A stretch of 64,000 nt of DNA from an uncultured Vampirovibrio sp. (GTDB lineage: Bacteria > Cyanobacteriota > Vampirovibrionia > Gastranaerophilales > Gastranaerophilaceae), in the NCBI GenBank assembly GCA_910577515.1, contig CAJTLW010000001.1:124001-188000 (forward strand), written 5' to 3'. Position 1 is the first letter of the stretch. Each line of letters starts with the position of its first letter. Below are positions 45,150 to 54,525 of this stretch, piece after piece. The translations under genes and the position numbers were made by a program. The notes under the pieces are model-generated. The model saw only the letters and a program-made list of their open reading frames with translations. It searched no databases and was not told the DNA's origin.

Positions 45150-45332
45150 TTAAATATCTTCTACCCAAATAGCGTTTACAGGGCAAACCAGTGCTGCATC
45201 AATACAATCCTGCTCGTTACCGTCAACTGCACCATCGTTTACATGCGCTACAACATCTACAAAGAAAACATCCGAATTTATGGCTTCACATGCGCCGCAG
45301 CCAACACAGCCATCCATAATACAAACGTTCAT
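45150..45332 (-). CDS. Short ferredoxin, one [4Fe-4S] cluster
   Basis: A 60-residue protein starting at ATG 45332 after AGGAGAAAC; the longer frame to 45413 is rejected. CVGCGAC at residues 9-15 plus a Cys-Pro near 50 supply the four cluster ligands, and a further Cys lies shortly before. It is a one-cluster ferredoxin of the Thermotoga/Clostridium-like short type and carries electrons in the cytoplasm. Its partner is unknown; a radical SAM gene lies upstream. Confidence 0.88.
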   Translation of the reverse strand: MNVCIMDGCVGCGACEAINSDVFFVDVVAHVNDGAVDGNEQDCIDAALVCPVNAIWVEDI

Positions 45333-45413
45333 AAAAGTTTCTCCTAATAAACTATTTGTATGTGATTTTATTTTGAATATGTAAATTTTTAATTGCACAA
45401 GAGCATCAGCCAT

Positions 45414-45752
45414 TCAGGCAGTTTTGATAGATTTTAAAATTTCATCTCTATCTAAAAGTCTTTTGCATTGAAGAACAGTATCATACCCTAAAATTACTCC
45501 CAAAATAAAATCTTCATATAAAGAAAGCTTATCAAGAGGCTTATTTAAAAATTTTTCAACAACCTCAATACATTCTTTTCTGCCAAAGAAAATATTTGCT
45601 TTTGATGCAGAAAGATTTTGCACAAAATAAGAGATATTTGCTTTTTGCAATTTAGGTAGTATCTTCTCTAAAAGTATACTTTCACATGTGAGAAGTGCTG
45701 CAGGCTTTGTGCCTTTTGATACCTCATAAAAATAAGTATTAAAAACCTTCAT
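45414..45752 (-). CDS. DUF2023 family protein
   Basis: A 112-residue protein from ATG 45752. It shows the DUF2023 pattern: MKVFNTYFYEVSKGTKPAAL at the start, NIFFGRKECIEVV in the middle and EDFILGVILGYDTVLQCKRLL near the C-terminus. The family function is unknown. It lies between the radical SAM gene and the ferredoxin gene on the same strand, which may mean an iron or redox connection. Confidence 0.82.
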   Translation of the reverse strand: MKVFNTYFYEVSKGTKPAALLTCESILLEKILPKLQKANISYFVQNLSASKANIFFGRKECIEVVEKFLNKPLDKLSLYEDFILGVILGYDTVLQCKRLLDRDEILKSIKTA

Positions 45753-45786
45753 AAATCCATCCTTCTTCTTGTTTAAAAGATGGATT

Positions 45787-47202
45787 TTAGTGTTTTTTGT
45801 TCCTAAACAATACACGAAGTCCTGCTTTAAAATAATTTTTAAATTCTGCAAAGCTTCTAATTTGAAAAAGCATCATAAAAATATAAGGTAATCGAACATA
45901 ATAGCCTTTTACTGCAGCTTTGTGGAGTTCAAAAACCCTTTCTTTTGTAAGATGATGAGTATTCACACTCGGGTAAAAATACGGCATATCATAATTCAGG
46001 CTGCCGAGATTATGTTCTTTAACATAATCATAAAATCTGGAGCCGCAAAGTGCCGTTGCTGTGTAGTAGCTTACAAAATGAGTATTGAGTTTTTTGGAAA
46101 ATTCAATAGTTTCCTGTGCAGTTTCTTCGCTCTCCCATGGAAGCCCCAAAACATAGTAAGCATACACTTTTATCCCTGTTTTTTTAAACAATGCAACAGT
46201 ATTTTTAATATCATTAAGTGTAATTTTTTTACCCATTTTATCCAGCATATACTGCGAACCACTTTCAATACCTATAGAAACAAGCGAGCAGCCTGCTTTT
46301 TTCATTAATTTAACGGTTTCAACATCAGCAGTATCTGCTCTTGAATTTGTAGAAAAAGTAATCTTTAAACCACTATCAATTATGGCTCTACAAAGGCTTT
46401 GCACCCAGTTTCTATCAAGGTTAAAAATATCAGACCAAAAGATAAAATTTTTAATTCCATATTTTTCATGGCACTCTTTAATTTCACCCAAAATATTTTC
46501 AGCACTTCTGTAGCGTACTTTTGCACCTGATACAGGTGTTGCAAGACAAAAGAAACAGTGAAAAGGGCATCCTCTTGAAACTTTAATAACAGCCTGAAGT
46601 TCACCAGTATCGGGACGCCTGTAAATATTATTATCCACTAAATCGCGTGCAGGATAAGGGAGCTTATCAAGTTCATTATTAAATGGGCGGTTATCAGTTG
46701 ATAAAATACCGTCAGGCATTCTGTATGTTATCCCCAAGATTTTATTATAGGGTTTACCTGATAAAATTTCACCAAGTGTAAGCTCTGCTTCACCTCTTAT
46801 TGCAATATCAAGCCCCGAATATTCTTCAAGCGCTTCTTTAGCTAAAATATTAAAATGCGCGCCTTTGGCTATAGTTTTAATATCAGGAAACTTTTCTTTA
46901 ATTTTAGATAAAATTCCTAAATCGTTTTTCAAAGTCGGAGTTGCAGCATTTAAAAGAAGAAAATCAGGCTTAAATTCTTCAATATCAGCCAAAACATCGT
47001 CAATTGTTTCTTTATTTAAGCTGTAATCTTTAATTTCCGGTTCAAACTCTTCCTGTCTTGCAATTGAAGCAAGATACATTAAATCAGAAGGCGGCAAAGG
47101 GGGTATAACGATTAAATCATCAGTCGGCTGCTGGCATCTATCCTCCCGATTCATTATAGGAGACGGCGGGTATATCAAAAAAATCTTACCTTTATTGTTC
47201 AT
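45787..47202 (-). CDS. B12-binding-domain radical SAM protein
   Basis: A 471-residue protein. Residues 1-150 form a cobalamin-binding-like domain (FLIYPPSP, then KTIAKGAHFNILAKEAL). The radical SAM motif CPFHCFFC is near residue 211, followed by a TIM barrel. The class includes methyltransferases and ring-forming enzymes; the substrate is unknown. It overlaps the SDR gene by 11 bases, suggesting joint expression. Confidence 0.87.
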   Translation of the reverse strand: MNNKGKIFLIYPPSPIMNREDRCQQPTDDLIVIPPLPPSDLMYLASIARQEEFEPEIKDYSLNKETIDDVLADIEEFKPDFLLLNAATPTLKNDLGILSKIKEKFPDIKTIAKGAHFNILAKEALEEYSGLDIAIRGEAELTLGEILSGKPYNKILGITYRMPDGILSTDNRPFNNELDKLPYPARDLVDNNIYRRPDTGELQAVIKVSRGCPFHCFFCLATPVSGAKVRYRSAENILGEIKECHEKYGIKNFIFWSDIFNLDRNWVQSLCRAIIDSGLKITFSTNSRADTADVETVKLMKKAGCSLVSIGIESGSQYMLDKMGKKITLNDIKNTVALFKKTGIKVYAYYVLGLPWESEETAQETIEFSKKLNTHFVSYYTATALCGSRFYDYVKEHNLGSLNYDMPYFYPSVNTHHLTKERVFELHKAAVKGYYVRLPYIFMMLFQIRSFAEFKNYFKAGLRVLFRNKKH

Positions 47203-48016
47203 TTTTAATACTTTTCCTTACTCTTCTATTCAGTGTGTATCTTATAATTTTGTTTAAAAATTTTTTCGGGATAAATCTTGCTAATGATGCAAAATAAGCA
47301 TCTTTACCTATTAAATAAGAACTTTTGGGATGTCTCGCTTCAATTGCTTTTAAAATTACTTTTGCAACATCAAAAGGGCTTACTCCTTTACTTGCATTCT
47401 TTTTAGCGTTTTGAAGGAGAAATTTACCAATATTTTCATATTCTCCGTCAAAATTTTTAAAATTGCCTTCATTTAAATTTATACAATATTGCCAGAATTT
47501 TGTACCTACAACTCCCGGTTTTATTGAAACACAAGGTATTCCTGTTTCTATTTCAAAAGAATTTAACAAAATATCAGCTGCAGCTTTTGCAGCGCAATAG
47601 GGGGAAATAAACGGAAAAACCCCAAATGATGCCATTGAAGAAATATTTATAACTTTTGAATTTTTATCAAGATGAGGATAAATAAACCTCAGAAGTCTTG
47701 CAAGACCAACTGTTGAAACATTAAATTGCAAATTAAGGTCATCAGAATTTAGCTTCGAAACAGGCGATGTTATAGCAACCCCTGCAAAATTTACTACAGC
47801 ATCAAATTTAATATTTTTAATTTGTTCTTCCAAAGTAAAAAAAGAATTATCGTCACATAAATCAAGAATAACAGGAGTGAAAGCTTCTTTTTTTTGAGGC
47901 AGATTTCTTCTATAAGCTGCAAAAATATTAAATTTATTTTCACTTTTGTTTAAAAGCAAATCAATCAAACTTTTTGCAATATCTGAATTTGCTGCTACTA
48001 ATAATATGTTTTTCAT
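47192..48016 (-). CDS. Short-chain dehydrogenase/reductase
   Basis: A 274-residue SDR from ATG 48016. The Rossmann start MKNILLVAANSDIAKSL has a variant nucleotide motif (AANSDIA in place of TGxxxGIG). NFAGVAI near 78, the catalytic Ser in INISSMASFG near 126 and YCAAKAA (Tyr and Lys) near 140 are present. C-terminal basic residues are numerous. The substrate is unknown. It overlaps the radical SAM gene and probably shares its pathway. Confidence 0.85.
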   Translation of the reverse strand: MKNILLVAANSDIAKSLIDLLLNKSENKFNIFAAYRRNLPQKKEAFTPVILDLCDDNSFFTLEEQIKNIKFDAVVNFAGVAITSPVSKLNSDDLNLQFNVSTVGLARLLRFIYPHLDKNSKVINISSMASFGVFPFISPYCAAKAAADILLNSFEIETGIPCVSIKPGVVGTKFWQYCINLNEGNFKNFDGEYENIGKFLLQNAKKNASKGVSPFDVAKVILKAIEARHPKSSYLIGKDAYFASLARFIPKKFLNKIIRYTLNRRVRKSIKNEQ

Positions 48017-48102
48017 AAAACCATATATACCACTAAATTTAACAATTTGTCTAAAGATGTAACAATTTGACACACAAACGGTAAATATGGTAAAGATAAG
48101 GT

Positions 48103-49038
48103 ATGGAAGAGAAATTAGACATAATTACCATAGGGGAGAGTCTCATAGAATTATCTACCTCTGCATCTCTTAAAACAAGCGAATGTTTTAATAAAAATTA
48201 TGGCGGAGATGCACTGGTAAGCGCCATTGCGGCATTAAGAAGCGGCTCTAAAGTAGGATATATCACAAAAGTTGGGAATGATACTTTTGGTGAATATCTC
48301 ATTTCTGCTTGGCAAAAAGAAGGCCTTGATGCAAGCACAGTAAAACTGTCTAAGGGGCAAAACGGCATTTATTTTGTAGGCCACGATAACAATTCAAGAG
48401 AATATCAATATTACAGGCAAAAAACAGCTGCAAGCACGCTTTGCGTTGATGATATAGATTTTAATTATATAAAATCTTCAAAACTTATTTATGCAACCGG
48501 ATTTGTGCAAAGTTTATCCTTAAGTGCAAGAGAGTGCGTTCAGGAAGCTTTTAAATTTGCAAAAGAAAACGGCATAATTACTGCCTATGACCCTAATTGC
48601 CAGAAATACAATACAATTAAAGATGAAGCGCTTGAAAACTTTAACCTGATAAAAGAATATGTCGATATAATATTTATTGAAACAAAAGACGGTGAGCAGC
48701 TTTTTGATACAACAAGCGTTAATATGCTTATTACAAGATTATCAGACCTTGGTATAAAAATGATTATTGTAAAAGACAAAGATACCGGGGTTACGATTTA
48801 TAAAAATAATGATACGGTAAATATACCCCCTATTTTAACCGAAATGATAGATGCAACAGGTGTTTCAAACGCTTTTAACGGCGGTTTTTTAAGCCGCTAC
48901 CTGAATGGAAAAGATATACACAGCGCAGGAAAATTTGCAAATGCGCTTTGCTTATTGCAAATGCAAAGTGTGGGGGCTATAAAATCTATTCCGTATAAAA
49001 AAGATGTAGAAGAATATTGCGAGAAAATTTATGGGTAA
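48103..49038 (+). CDS. PfkB-family sugar kinase-like protein, catalytic Asp replaced
   Basis: A 311-residue ribokinase-fold protein closest in layout to KdgK-type kinases (NYGGDALVSAIAALRSG near 31). The second PfkB signature, normally DTxGAGDxF, here reads DATGVSNAFNGGF at 250-262. The catalytic-base Asp is Asn256, and the anion-hole Gly-Ala-Gly is also changed. The rest of the fold is intact, so it may be an inactive pseudokinase. It overlaps csaB-like by eight bases. Confidence 0.85.
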   Translation: MEEKLDIITIGESLIELSTSASLKTSECFNKNYGGDALVSAIAALRSGSKVGYITKVGNDTFGEYLISAWQKEGLDASTVKLSKGQNGIYFVGHDNNSREYQYYRQKTAASTLCVDDIDFNYIKSSKLIYATGFVQSLSLSARECVQEAFKFAKENGIITAYDPNCQKYNTIKDEALENFNLIKEYVDIIFIETKDGEQLFDTTSVNMLITRLSDLGIKMIIVKDKDTGVTIYKNNDTVNIPPILTEMIDATGVSNAFNGGFLSRYLNGKDIHSAGKFANALCLLQMQSVGAIKSIPYKKDVEEYCEKIYG

Positions 49039-50053
49039 AGGTAAAAGAGTATTAATTTCAGGATATATAGGCTTTCAAAACTTTGGCGATGATGCCATTT
49101 TGGGGCTTCTTGTTAAATATTTAAAAAGAAACAATTGCAACGTGACGGCGCTTTCAGGCGACCCGCGCAATACGCAAAAAATGTTTAAAATCAATGCACT
49201 TCATTATACAAATATTATTCAGATTATCTGGGGTATTATTGATTCAAATGTTCTAATAAGCGGGGGCGGAAGCCTTATCCAAAACGGAACAAGCTCTTTG
49301 AGCCTTTTGTATTACCTTGCAATTATAGGGCTTGCAAAGCTTTTAGGAACTAAAGTCATAATTTTTGCACAAGGAATAGGGCCAATTTATGGTAAAGGCT
49401 GGCAGCGTTTAAGCAGGTTTATCCTTAAAAGATGCGATTTAATTCTTGTTCGCGATATTTATTCACAAAGAATTTTAAAGAAATGGGGCATCTCTTCAAG
49501 GTATGTTACAGACCCTGTTTGGGATTTGAATGTTCCACCTTTGGATAATCAAGGTTGTGTCGGCGTTCAATTGAGAAGCTATAGATTTTTACACCCGACA
49601 TTATTACAAGAGCTTGCAAAATATATAGGAATTTACTTTGGAGATAGAAAAATTAAGATTTTCTCATTCCAAAATGAAGAAGATTCTGATCTTGCATACA
49701 AATTTGAATATTGGCTGAAGGCTCAGTGCAGCGATATTAAAACGGAAGTTATTTTACCAACTTCTCACAGACATTTGATTGAAGAATTTTCACATCTTGA
49801 ATATTTATTTGCCATGCGCTATCATGCAGTTCTGTTAGCTTTAAAAATGGGGATAAAGGTATTACCTATTTCTTATGATGTTAAGGTTCAAAACCTAGCT
49901 ATGGAATTTAATATCCCTTATATTGAAGCTTGCGAAGAAAGCGACTACTATTCTTACATCAGAGATTTAAAAAATTACAAAGAAGATGAGTACTTTGAAA
50001 GAAGAAGAGAAGAGCGCTTCAACTGGGAAGTTTTAAACAAATATATTAAATAG
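49031..50053 (+). CDS. csaB: Polysaccharide pyruvyl transferase (CsaB)
   Basis: A 340-residue enzyme of the CsaB family, which adds ketal-pyruvate to cell-wall polysaccharides, the anchor for SLH-domain surface proteins. GYIGFQNFGDDAIL near residue 11, SGGGSLIQN near 78 and AQGIGPIYGKG near 113 are family motifs, and a conserved Tyr-His pair lies in MRYHAVL near 265. It starts inside the end of the PfkB-like gene. Confidence 0.9.
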   Translation: MGKGKRVLISGYIGFQNFGDDAILGLLVKYLKRNNCNVTALSGDPRNTQKMFKINALHYTNIIQIIWGIIDSNVLISGGGSLIQNGTSSLSLLYYLAIIGLAKLLGTKVIIFAQGIGPIYGKGWQRLSRFILKRCDLILVRDIYSQRILKKWGISSRYVTDPVWDLNVPPLDNQGCVGVQLRSYRFLHPTLLQELAKYIGIYFGDRKIKIFSFQNEEDSDLAYKFEYWLKAQCSDIKTEVILPTSHRHLIEEFSHLEYLFAMRYHAVLLALKMGIKVLPISYDVKVQNLAMEFNIPYIEACEESDYYSYIRDLKNYKEDEYFERRREERFNWEVLNKYIK

Positions 50054-50077
50054 TTTTTAGGAAGGCAATTTTTTAAA

Positions 50078-51310
50078 ATGATAATTCCAAGCATTGACCT
50101 TATGGACGGCAAAGCAGTTCAATTAAGACAAGGAAAAGAAAAGGTTTTAGAAAAAGAAAATGTTATCGAACTTGCAAAATATTATGCAAGATTTGGTGAA
50201 ATAGCAGTAATTGATCTTGATGCCGCCATGAACAAAGGTAAAGACAACGAGGATATCATAAAAGAAGTTTGCAAAATTGCCGAATGCAGGGTAGGCGGCG
50301 GCATTAGAGATATTGAAAAAGCAAAAAGAATTTTATCTTATGGTGCAAGAAAAATTATCATAGGAACTGCCGCAAATGAAAATTTCCTATCAAAACTTCC
50401 AAAGGATAAGGTAATTGTCGCAATTGATTCAAGAAATGGCAAAATAACAGTTGATGGCTGGCAAACAGATACTGAAGTGACAACAGAAGCCCATGTTCAC
50501 AGGTTTGGAAATTTTTGCTCCGGATTTTTATACACTATCGTTGAAAAAGAAGGCATGATGCAGGGTACCAACCTTGATGCGTACCGCGCCATCAGAAAAA
50601 TTACAAATATGCCGGTTGTTGCAGCAGGCGGAATTACAACACTTGATGAAATCAAAGAACTTGAAGAAATGAACATTTCCTGCCAGCTTGGCATGTCGAT
50701 TTATACAGGAAAAATCAATCTGGAAGAAGCATTTTGCGCCTGTCTTGACTTTAATAAATCAAAAGACGGTTTAATTCCTACAATCGTACAAGATAAAAAC
50801 ACAAAGCAAGTTTTAATGCTTGCCTATTCAAACAAAGAAAGTGTCTTAAAATCTTTAAAAACAGGCAAGGCTACATATTTCAGCCGTTCAAGACAAGAAT
50901 TATGGACCAAGGGCGAAACTTCAGGAAATACACAGGAATTGGTTTCAGCAAAATTTGACTGCGACAGGGATACAATTTTATTTAAGGTTAACCAGAGCGG
51001 AAATGCCTGCCATTTAGACAGGTATAGCTGTTTTGAAGATAAAGATTTTTGCGTATATGACCTTTATAAATTAATTGTAGACAGAAAAGCAAAAATGCCT
51101 GAAGGTTCTTATACTACAAAGCTTTTTAATAATGAATTTTATTTAAAAAGAAAGATTATGGAAGAAGCCTTTGAATCAGTTAATTTTGAATTTGGGGACG
51201 GCCTTGGTTGGGAAGCCGCAGATTTAATTTATCATTTGCTTGTATTTATGGCAATGCACGACATTACACCAAATGATATTTTAAACAATCTGGCATCACG
51301 CGCAAAGTAG
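50078..51310 (+). CDS. HisA-HisI-HisE trifunctional fusion (histidine synthesis)
   Basis: A 410-residue fusion of three sequential activities. Residues 1-228 are HisA (phosphoribosyl isomerase; IPSIDLMDGKAVQL, second barrel Asp in AAGGI region). Residues 229-325 are HisI (phosphoribosyl-AMP cyclohydrolase; DCDRD and ACHLDRYSCF zinc ligands). Residues 326-410 are HisE (phosphoribosyl-ATP pyrophosphatase; KIMEEAFESVNFE, AADLIYHLLVF). HisE, HisI and HisA perform steps 2-4. hisD follows after four bases. Confidence 0.92.
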   Translation: MIIPSIDLMDGKAVQLRQGKEKVLEKENVIELAKYYARFGEIAVIDLDAAMNKGKDNEDIIKEVCKIAECRVGGGIRDIEKAKRILSYGARKIIIGTAANENFLSKLPKDKVIVAIDSRNGKITVDGWQTDTEVTTEAHVHRFGNFCSGFLYTIVEKEGMMQGTNLDAYRAIRKITNMPVVAAGGITTLDEIKELEEMNISCQLGMSIYTGKINLEEAFCACLDFNKSKDGLIPTIVQDKNTKQVLMLAYSNKESVLKSLKTGKATYFSRSRQELWTKGETSGNTQELVSAKFDCDRDTILFKVNQSGNACHLDRYSCFEDKDFCVYDLYKLIVDRKAKMPEGSYTTKLFNNEFYLKRKIMEEAFESVNFEFGDGLGWEAADLIYHLLVFMAMHDITPNDILNNLASRAK

Positions 51311-51314
51311 AGCT

Positions 51315-52583
51315 ATGAGAATATACACAAAAGAAGAATTAAATAACAAAGAAATAAATGACGCTTTTTACTCCGTGATTGAGTTTGAAACACTTGACGG
51401 TGTTCAAAAAATCATTGAAGATGTTAAAAAAGGGAAAGACAAAACCCTAATTGAATATTCAAAAAGCTTTAATGATGGTGATTTTAGCACTGCCGATGAT
51501 TTTCTTGTTACAGAAAATGAAATCGAAAAAGCTTATAAAGATACAGACCCGGATGTCATTAATGCCATAAAAGAAGCTCACAAAAGAGTTTTAGAATTTT
51601 CTAAAAAACAATTTGAATGCATAAAAGAATTTGAAATTAATGAAAATAATTCAACACTCGGGCATAAAATTATTCCGCTCAACAGGGTTTTATGCTATGT
51701 GCCGGGCGGAAATTATCCGCTCCCAAGTTCCTGCATAATGACAGTAACGCCGGCTAAAGTTGCAGGGGTTAAAGAAATTTATTTAACATCCCCAAAAATC
51801 CGTCCGCAAACAATTGTTGCAGCACACATTGCAGGTGCTGATAAGATTTACAAACTAGGCGGAGCGCAAGCAGTATCAGCTTTTGCATACGGCACAGAAA
51901 GCATCTTGCCTGTGGATAAAATTGTAGGCCCTGGAAATAAATATGTGACTTTTGCAAAAAAATATGTTTATGGGGTGTGTGATATTGATTTTCTTGCCGG
52001 GCCTTCCGAAGTTTTAATAGTGGCAGATGAAAACGCAAACCCTGAGCTTATAAGCGCCGATATGCTTGCTCAATCAGAGCATGACAAAGACGCAAGAAGC
52101 TACCTTGTTACAACTAGCAAAAAACTTGCAGATAGCGTTCAGCAATCTGCCTTAAAACAGCTTGAAACCCTGCAGACAAAGGAAATTGCACAAATTGCAT
52201 TTGAAAAATCTATCGCAATAATTGTAAATTCAATTGATGAAGCAATTGAAATTTCAAATAAAAGAGCGCCGGAGCATCTTGAATTAATGTTCAAAAAAGC
52301 AGATAAATATAAAGATAAATTTACAAACTACGGCTCCCTTTTTATAGGCGAAAATTGCGCTGAAGTATTTGGGGATTATTGTTCCGGCACAAACCATGTG
52401 TTGCCTACAAATAGGGCAGCAAAATATACGGGCGGCTTAAGCGTTTTCGATTTTATTAAAATTTTAACAGTGCAAAATATTGATAAGTTGACAGCAAATG
52501 AACTTGCAAAAACCGCATCAAAGCTGGCTGCGGCTGAAGGGCTTTATGCACACAAGCTGGCTTCCGATTTAAGAAAAGGATAA
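51315..52583 (+). CDS. hisD: Histidinol dehydrogenase
   Basis: A 422-residue zinc enzyme for the last two steps of histidine synthesis. Family segments are VPGGNYPLPSSCIM near residue 128, GGAQAVSAFAYGT near 176, GPGNKYVTFAKK near 198, DFLAGPSEVLIVAD near 220 and APEHLEL near 317. It lies four bases after the HisA-HisI-HisE gene, so both belong to one operon. Confidence 0.95.
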   Translation: MRIYTKEELNNKEINDAFYSVIEFETLDGVQKIIEDVKKGKDKTLIEYSKSFNDGDFSTADDFLVTENEIEKAYKDTDPDVINAIKEAHKRVLEFSKKQFECIKEFEINENNSTLGHKIIPLNRVLCYVPGGNYPLPSSCIMTVTPAKVAGVKEIYLTSPKIRPQTIVAAHIAGADKIYKLGGAQAVSAFAYGTESILPVDKIVGPGNKYVTFAKKYVYGVCDIDFLAGPSEVLIVADENANPELISADMLAQSEHDKDARSYLVTTSKKLADSVQQSALKQLETLQTKEIAQIAFEKSIAIIVNSIDEAIEISNKRAPEHLELMFKKADKYKDKFTNYGSLFIGENCAEVFGDYCSGTNHVLPTNRAAKYTGGLSVFDFIKILTVQNIDKLTANELAKTASKLAAAEGLYAHKLASDLRKG

Positions 52584-52586
52584 AAA

Positions 52587-53288
52587 ATGAGATTTGAACC
52601 TAAATTTATAAGCAAACAACAACAGGCAAAAATTCTCGGTTTCATTGTAACCGCCATTTTTAAAATAAAAAGACATTTTTATGATTGCAAAGTAATTAAT
52701 TATCCAAAAAATACAAATTGTCTTTTTGCACTTTGGCATTCAAGGCAATGTGGCGTATACGGCATACCGGAGCGCGAAAAACTTCATTGTCTTATAAGTA
52801 AATCTAAAGACGGTGAAATTATCGCAATGGCGGCAGAGGCTATCGGCATAAAAACAGTTAGAGGTTCTCAAAGAAGGGATGGGGCAGAAGCATCTCTTAA
52901 AATTTTAGATATTTTAAAAGAAGGAAACAACGTTGCAATAACAATAGACGGGCCAAACGGGCCAAAAGAGGTTGTAAAAAAAGGAATTGTTGAAATTGCG
53001 AAGCTTTCCGGTATCCCAATTGTACCTTTTGCTTGGCATAACCCGGGGCGCGGATTTATAAAATTAAAAACATGGGATGAATTTTGCTTTCCACTATTTT
53101 GCAAAAAGCTTTGTCTCTTGTGCGGTGACCCAATCTATGTAAACAAAGATGCAGATGACGCTGAAATTGAAAGAATAAGACTACAGGTGGAAGAGAAACT
53201 TAAAGAACTTCAAAATGAAGTGCATAAAAATTTCAGGGAATATTTTAAAAACGGCGAACCTTATCAGAAGATTAAAAGCAACCTTTAG
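52587..53288 (+). CDS. DUF374 lysophospholipid acyltransferase-like protein
   Basis: A 233-residue protein of the DUF374/LPLAT group. ALWHSRQ near residue 49 holds the catalytic His, and KDGEIIAMAAEAIGIKTVRGSQRRDG and TIDGPNGPKEV follow in family order. Such proteins are thought to acylate envelope lipids or a lipid A-like substrate. It starts four bases after hisD and probably rides on that operon without a metabolic link. Confidence 0.87.
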   Translation: MRFEPKFISKQQQAKILGFIVTAIFKIKRHFYDCKVINYPKNTNCLFALWHSRQCGVYGIPEREKLHCLISKSKDGEIIAMAAEAIGIKTVRGSQRRDGAEASLKILDILKEGNNVAITIDGPNGPKEVVKKGIVEIAKLSGIPIVPFAWHNPGRGFIKLKTWDEFCFPLFCKKLCLLCGDPIYVNKDADDAEIERIRLQVEEKLKELQNEVHKNFREYFKNGEPYQKIKSNL

Positions 53289-53353
53289 TCTATATTTCAA
53301 ATGCATTTTAGATACGCAAATATTTCCTTTTTTGTGTTTTAATAAATTATCTT

Positions 53354-54475
53354 ATGAGAGTTTTATTAAATACTTTTAGAATATCGGGTACAAATGCAGT
53401 ACAAGAAAAGAAAAACACTGCAGAAAACAATAGCGCCAATCATTTTGAAGAATATAAAGTTCCAGATTATTCAAATTTTAAAGCAAATTACCTACCTGTA
53501 AATTTGCCAACAGCACGTGCTTTAAACTTTGGTGCAAGAATAAAAATAAGCAAATTTGGACTTTCAGAATATCGAAGCAACATTTCCTGCCCCTGCTGCG
53601 GCGAAAAAATGAAAGATTTTAATCAAGAACATGCTGAGGCAGTTACAAAAGAGATTGCACCAAAAAGAGGTAAAGAATTAGCACAAGCACTTTATGATAA
53701 TATGAGTGAATTTCAGGCTTCAAAACGAAAACTTGCAGCAGTAATTGCAAAACAAGCAGTAGAAAACCCTGCCTTAGAATTTTCTGAAATTTTAAATATG
53801 ATTTCAGATAATTACAGGGAACGCCTAAGAATGAAACAAATAAGCGTTGTAATAGATTTAACAAACCATATTATAAAAAAATATCCCAAAAAAGAGGCTC
53901 AAATTGAAAAATGGAGATATCAACAAATAAAGCTTGCAATGAATTCAGAAGAAGAGGGTGAATTCAGAAATAAAGCATTAATTGATATGCTGCTTAAATT
54001 CAATAAAGACAATAAAATTAAAATCCAAAGAAAAGAATTAGAGCCTTATTTCAGCAGATTGCCAAATTCTAAAAAAGATAATGATGCTTTTGTTGTTAAA
54101 TATAAAAGACGAAGCTCTGAAGAAGGCATATACAACTTAATAAAACACACAACAGCAACAATTGAGCATATTGATCCGTACTGTTCTTCAGGTAATAATC
54201 AATTCAGTAATCTTTTATTAATGTGTTCCGATTGCAATAATGCAAGAGGAATTATGCCATACAGAGATTTTTTGGATGAACATCCCGAAATGATTAAAAA
54301 CGTTAAAAAATACTTATCTGATGCAGAAAATATTCTTAAACAAAAAGATACACCAAAAAACGTAAGAAACCAGTATAAGGGCTATATTGCAGAAATCAAA
54401 AGAACATTAAGGATTGCATCCGGTAATATACTTTTTGAGGAAAAATTAGCAGAAACTACCCCCCCCCCCCCGTAA
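53354..54475 (+). CDS. HNH-domain protein ending in a poly-C tract
   Basis: A 373-residue protein. CPCCGEKM near residue 79 may form one zinc knuckle. The C-terminal HNH nuclease core has TIEHIDPYCSSGNNQFSNLLLMCSDCNNARG (split here: IEHIDP at about 273 and MCSDCNNARG at about 291). The middle is helical and charged. The gene ends in 13 consecutive C at 54459-54471, giving a Pro-rich tail. Loss or gain of one C would change or extend the C-terminus. Target is unknown. Confidence 0.75.
   Translation: MRVLLNTFRISGTNAVQEKKNTAENNSANHFEEYKVPDYSNFKANYLPVNLPTARALNFGARIKISKFGLSEYRSNISCPCCGEKMKDFNQEHAEAVTKEIAPKRGKELAQALYDNMSEFQASKRKLAAVIAKQAVENPALEFSEILNMISDNYRERLRMKQISVVIDLTNHIIKKYPKKEAQIEKWRYQQIKLAMNSEEEGEFRNKALIDMLLKFNKDNKIKIQRKELEPYFSRLPNSKKDNDAFVVKYKRRSSEEGIYNLIKHTTATIEHIDPYCSSGNNQFSNLLLMCSDCNNARGIMPYRDFLDEHPEMIKNVKKYLSDAENILKQKDTPKNVRNQYKGYIAEIKRTLRIASGNILFEEKLAETTPPPP
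54459..54471 (+). repeat. 13-base poly-C homopolymer
   Basis: Thirteen C in a row at the last codons of the HNH gene, in an AT-rich genome. Such tracts are prone to slippage. The length could also be a sequencing artefact. Confidence 0.85.
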
Positions 54476-54476
54476 A

Positions 54477-54508
54477 AAAACAGGAAGTAATATTTAGGCC
54501 TGTTTTAA
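54477..54508. terminator. Bidirectional terminator between the HNH gene and ftsH
   Basis: AAAACAGG at 54477-54484 pairs with CCTGTTTT at 54499-54506. T runs occur on both strands (seven T on the minus side), so it can serve both convergent genes. Confidence 0.75.
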
Positions 54509-54525
54509 GTTATATTTTATCACCT

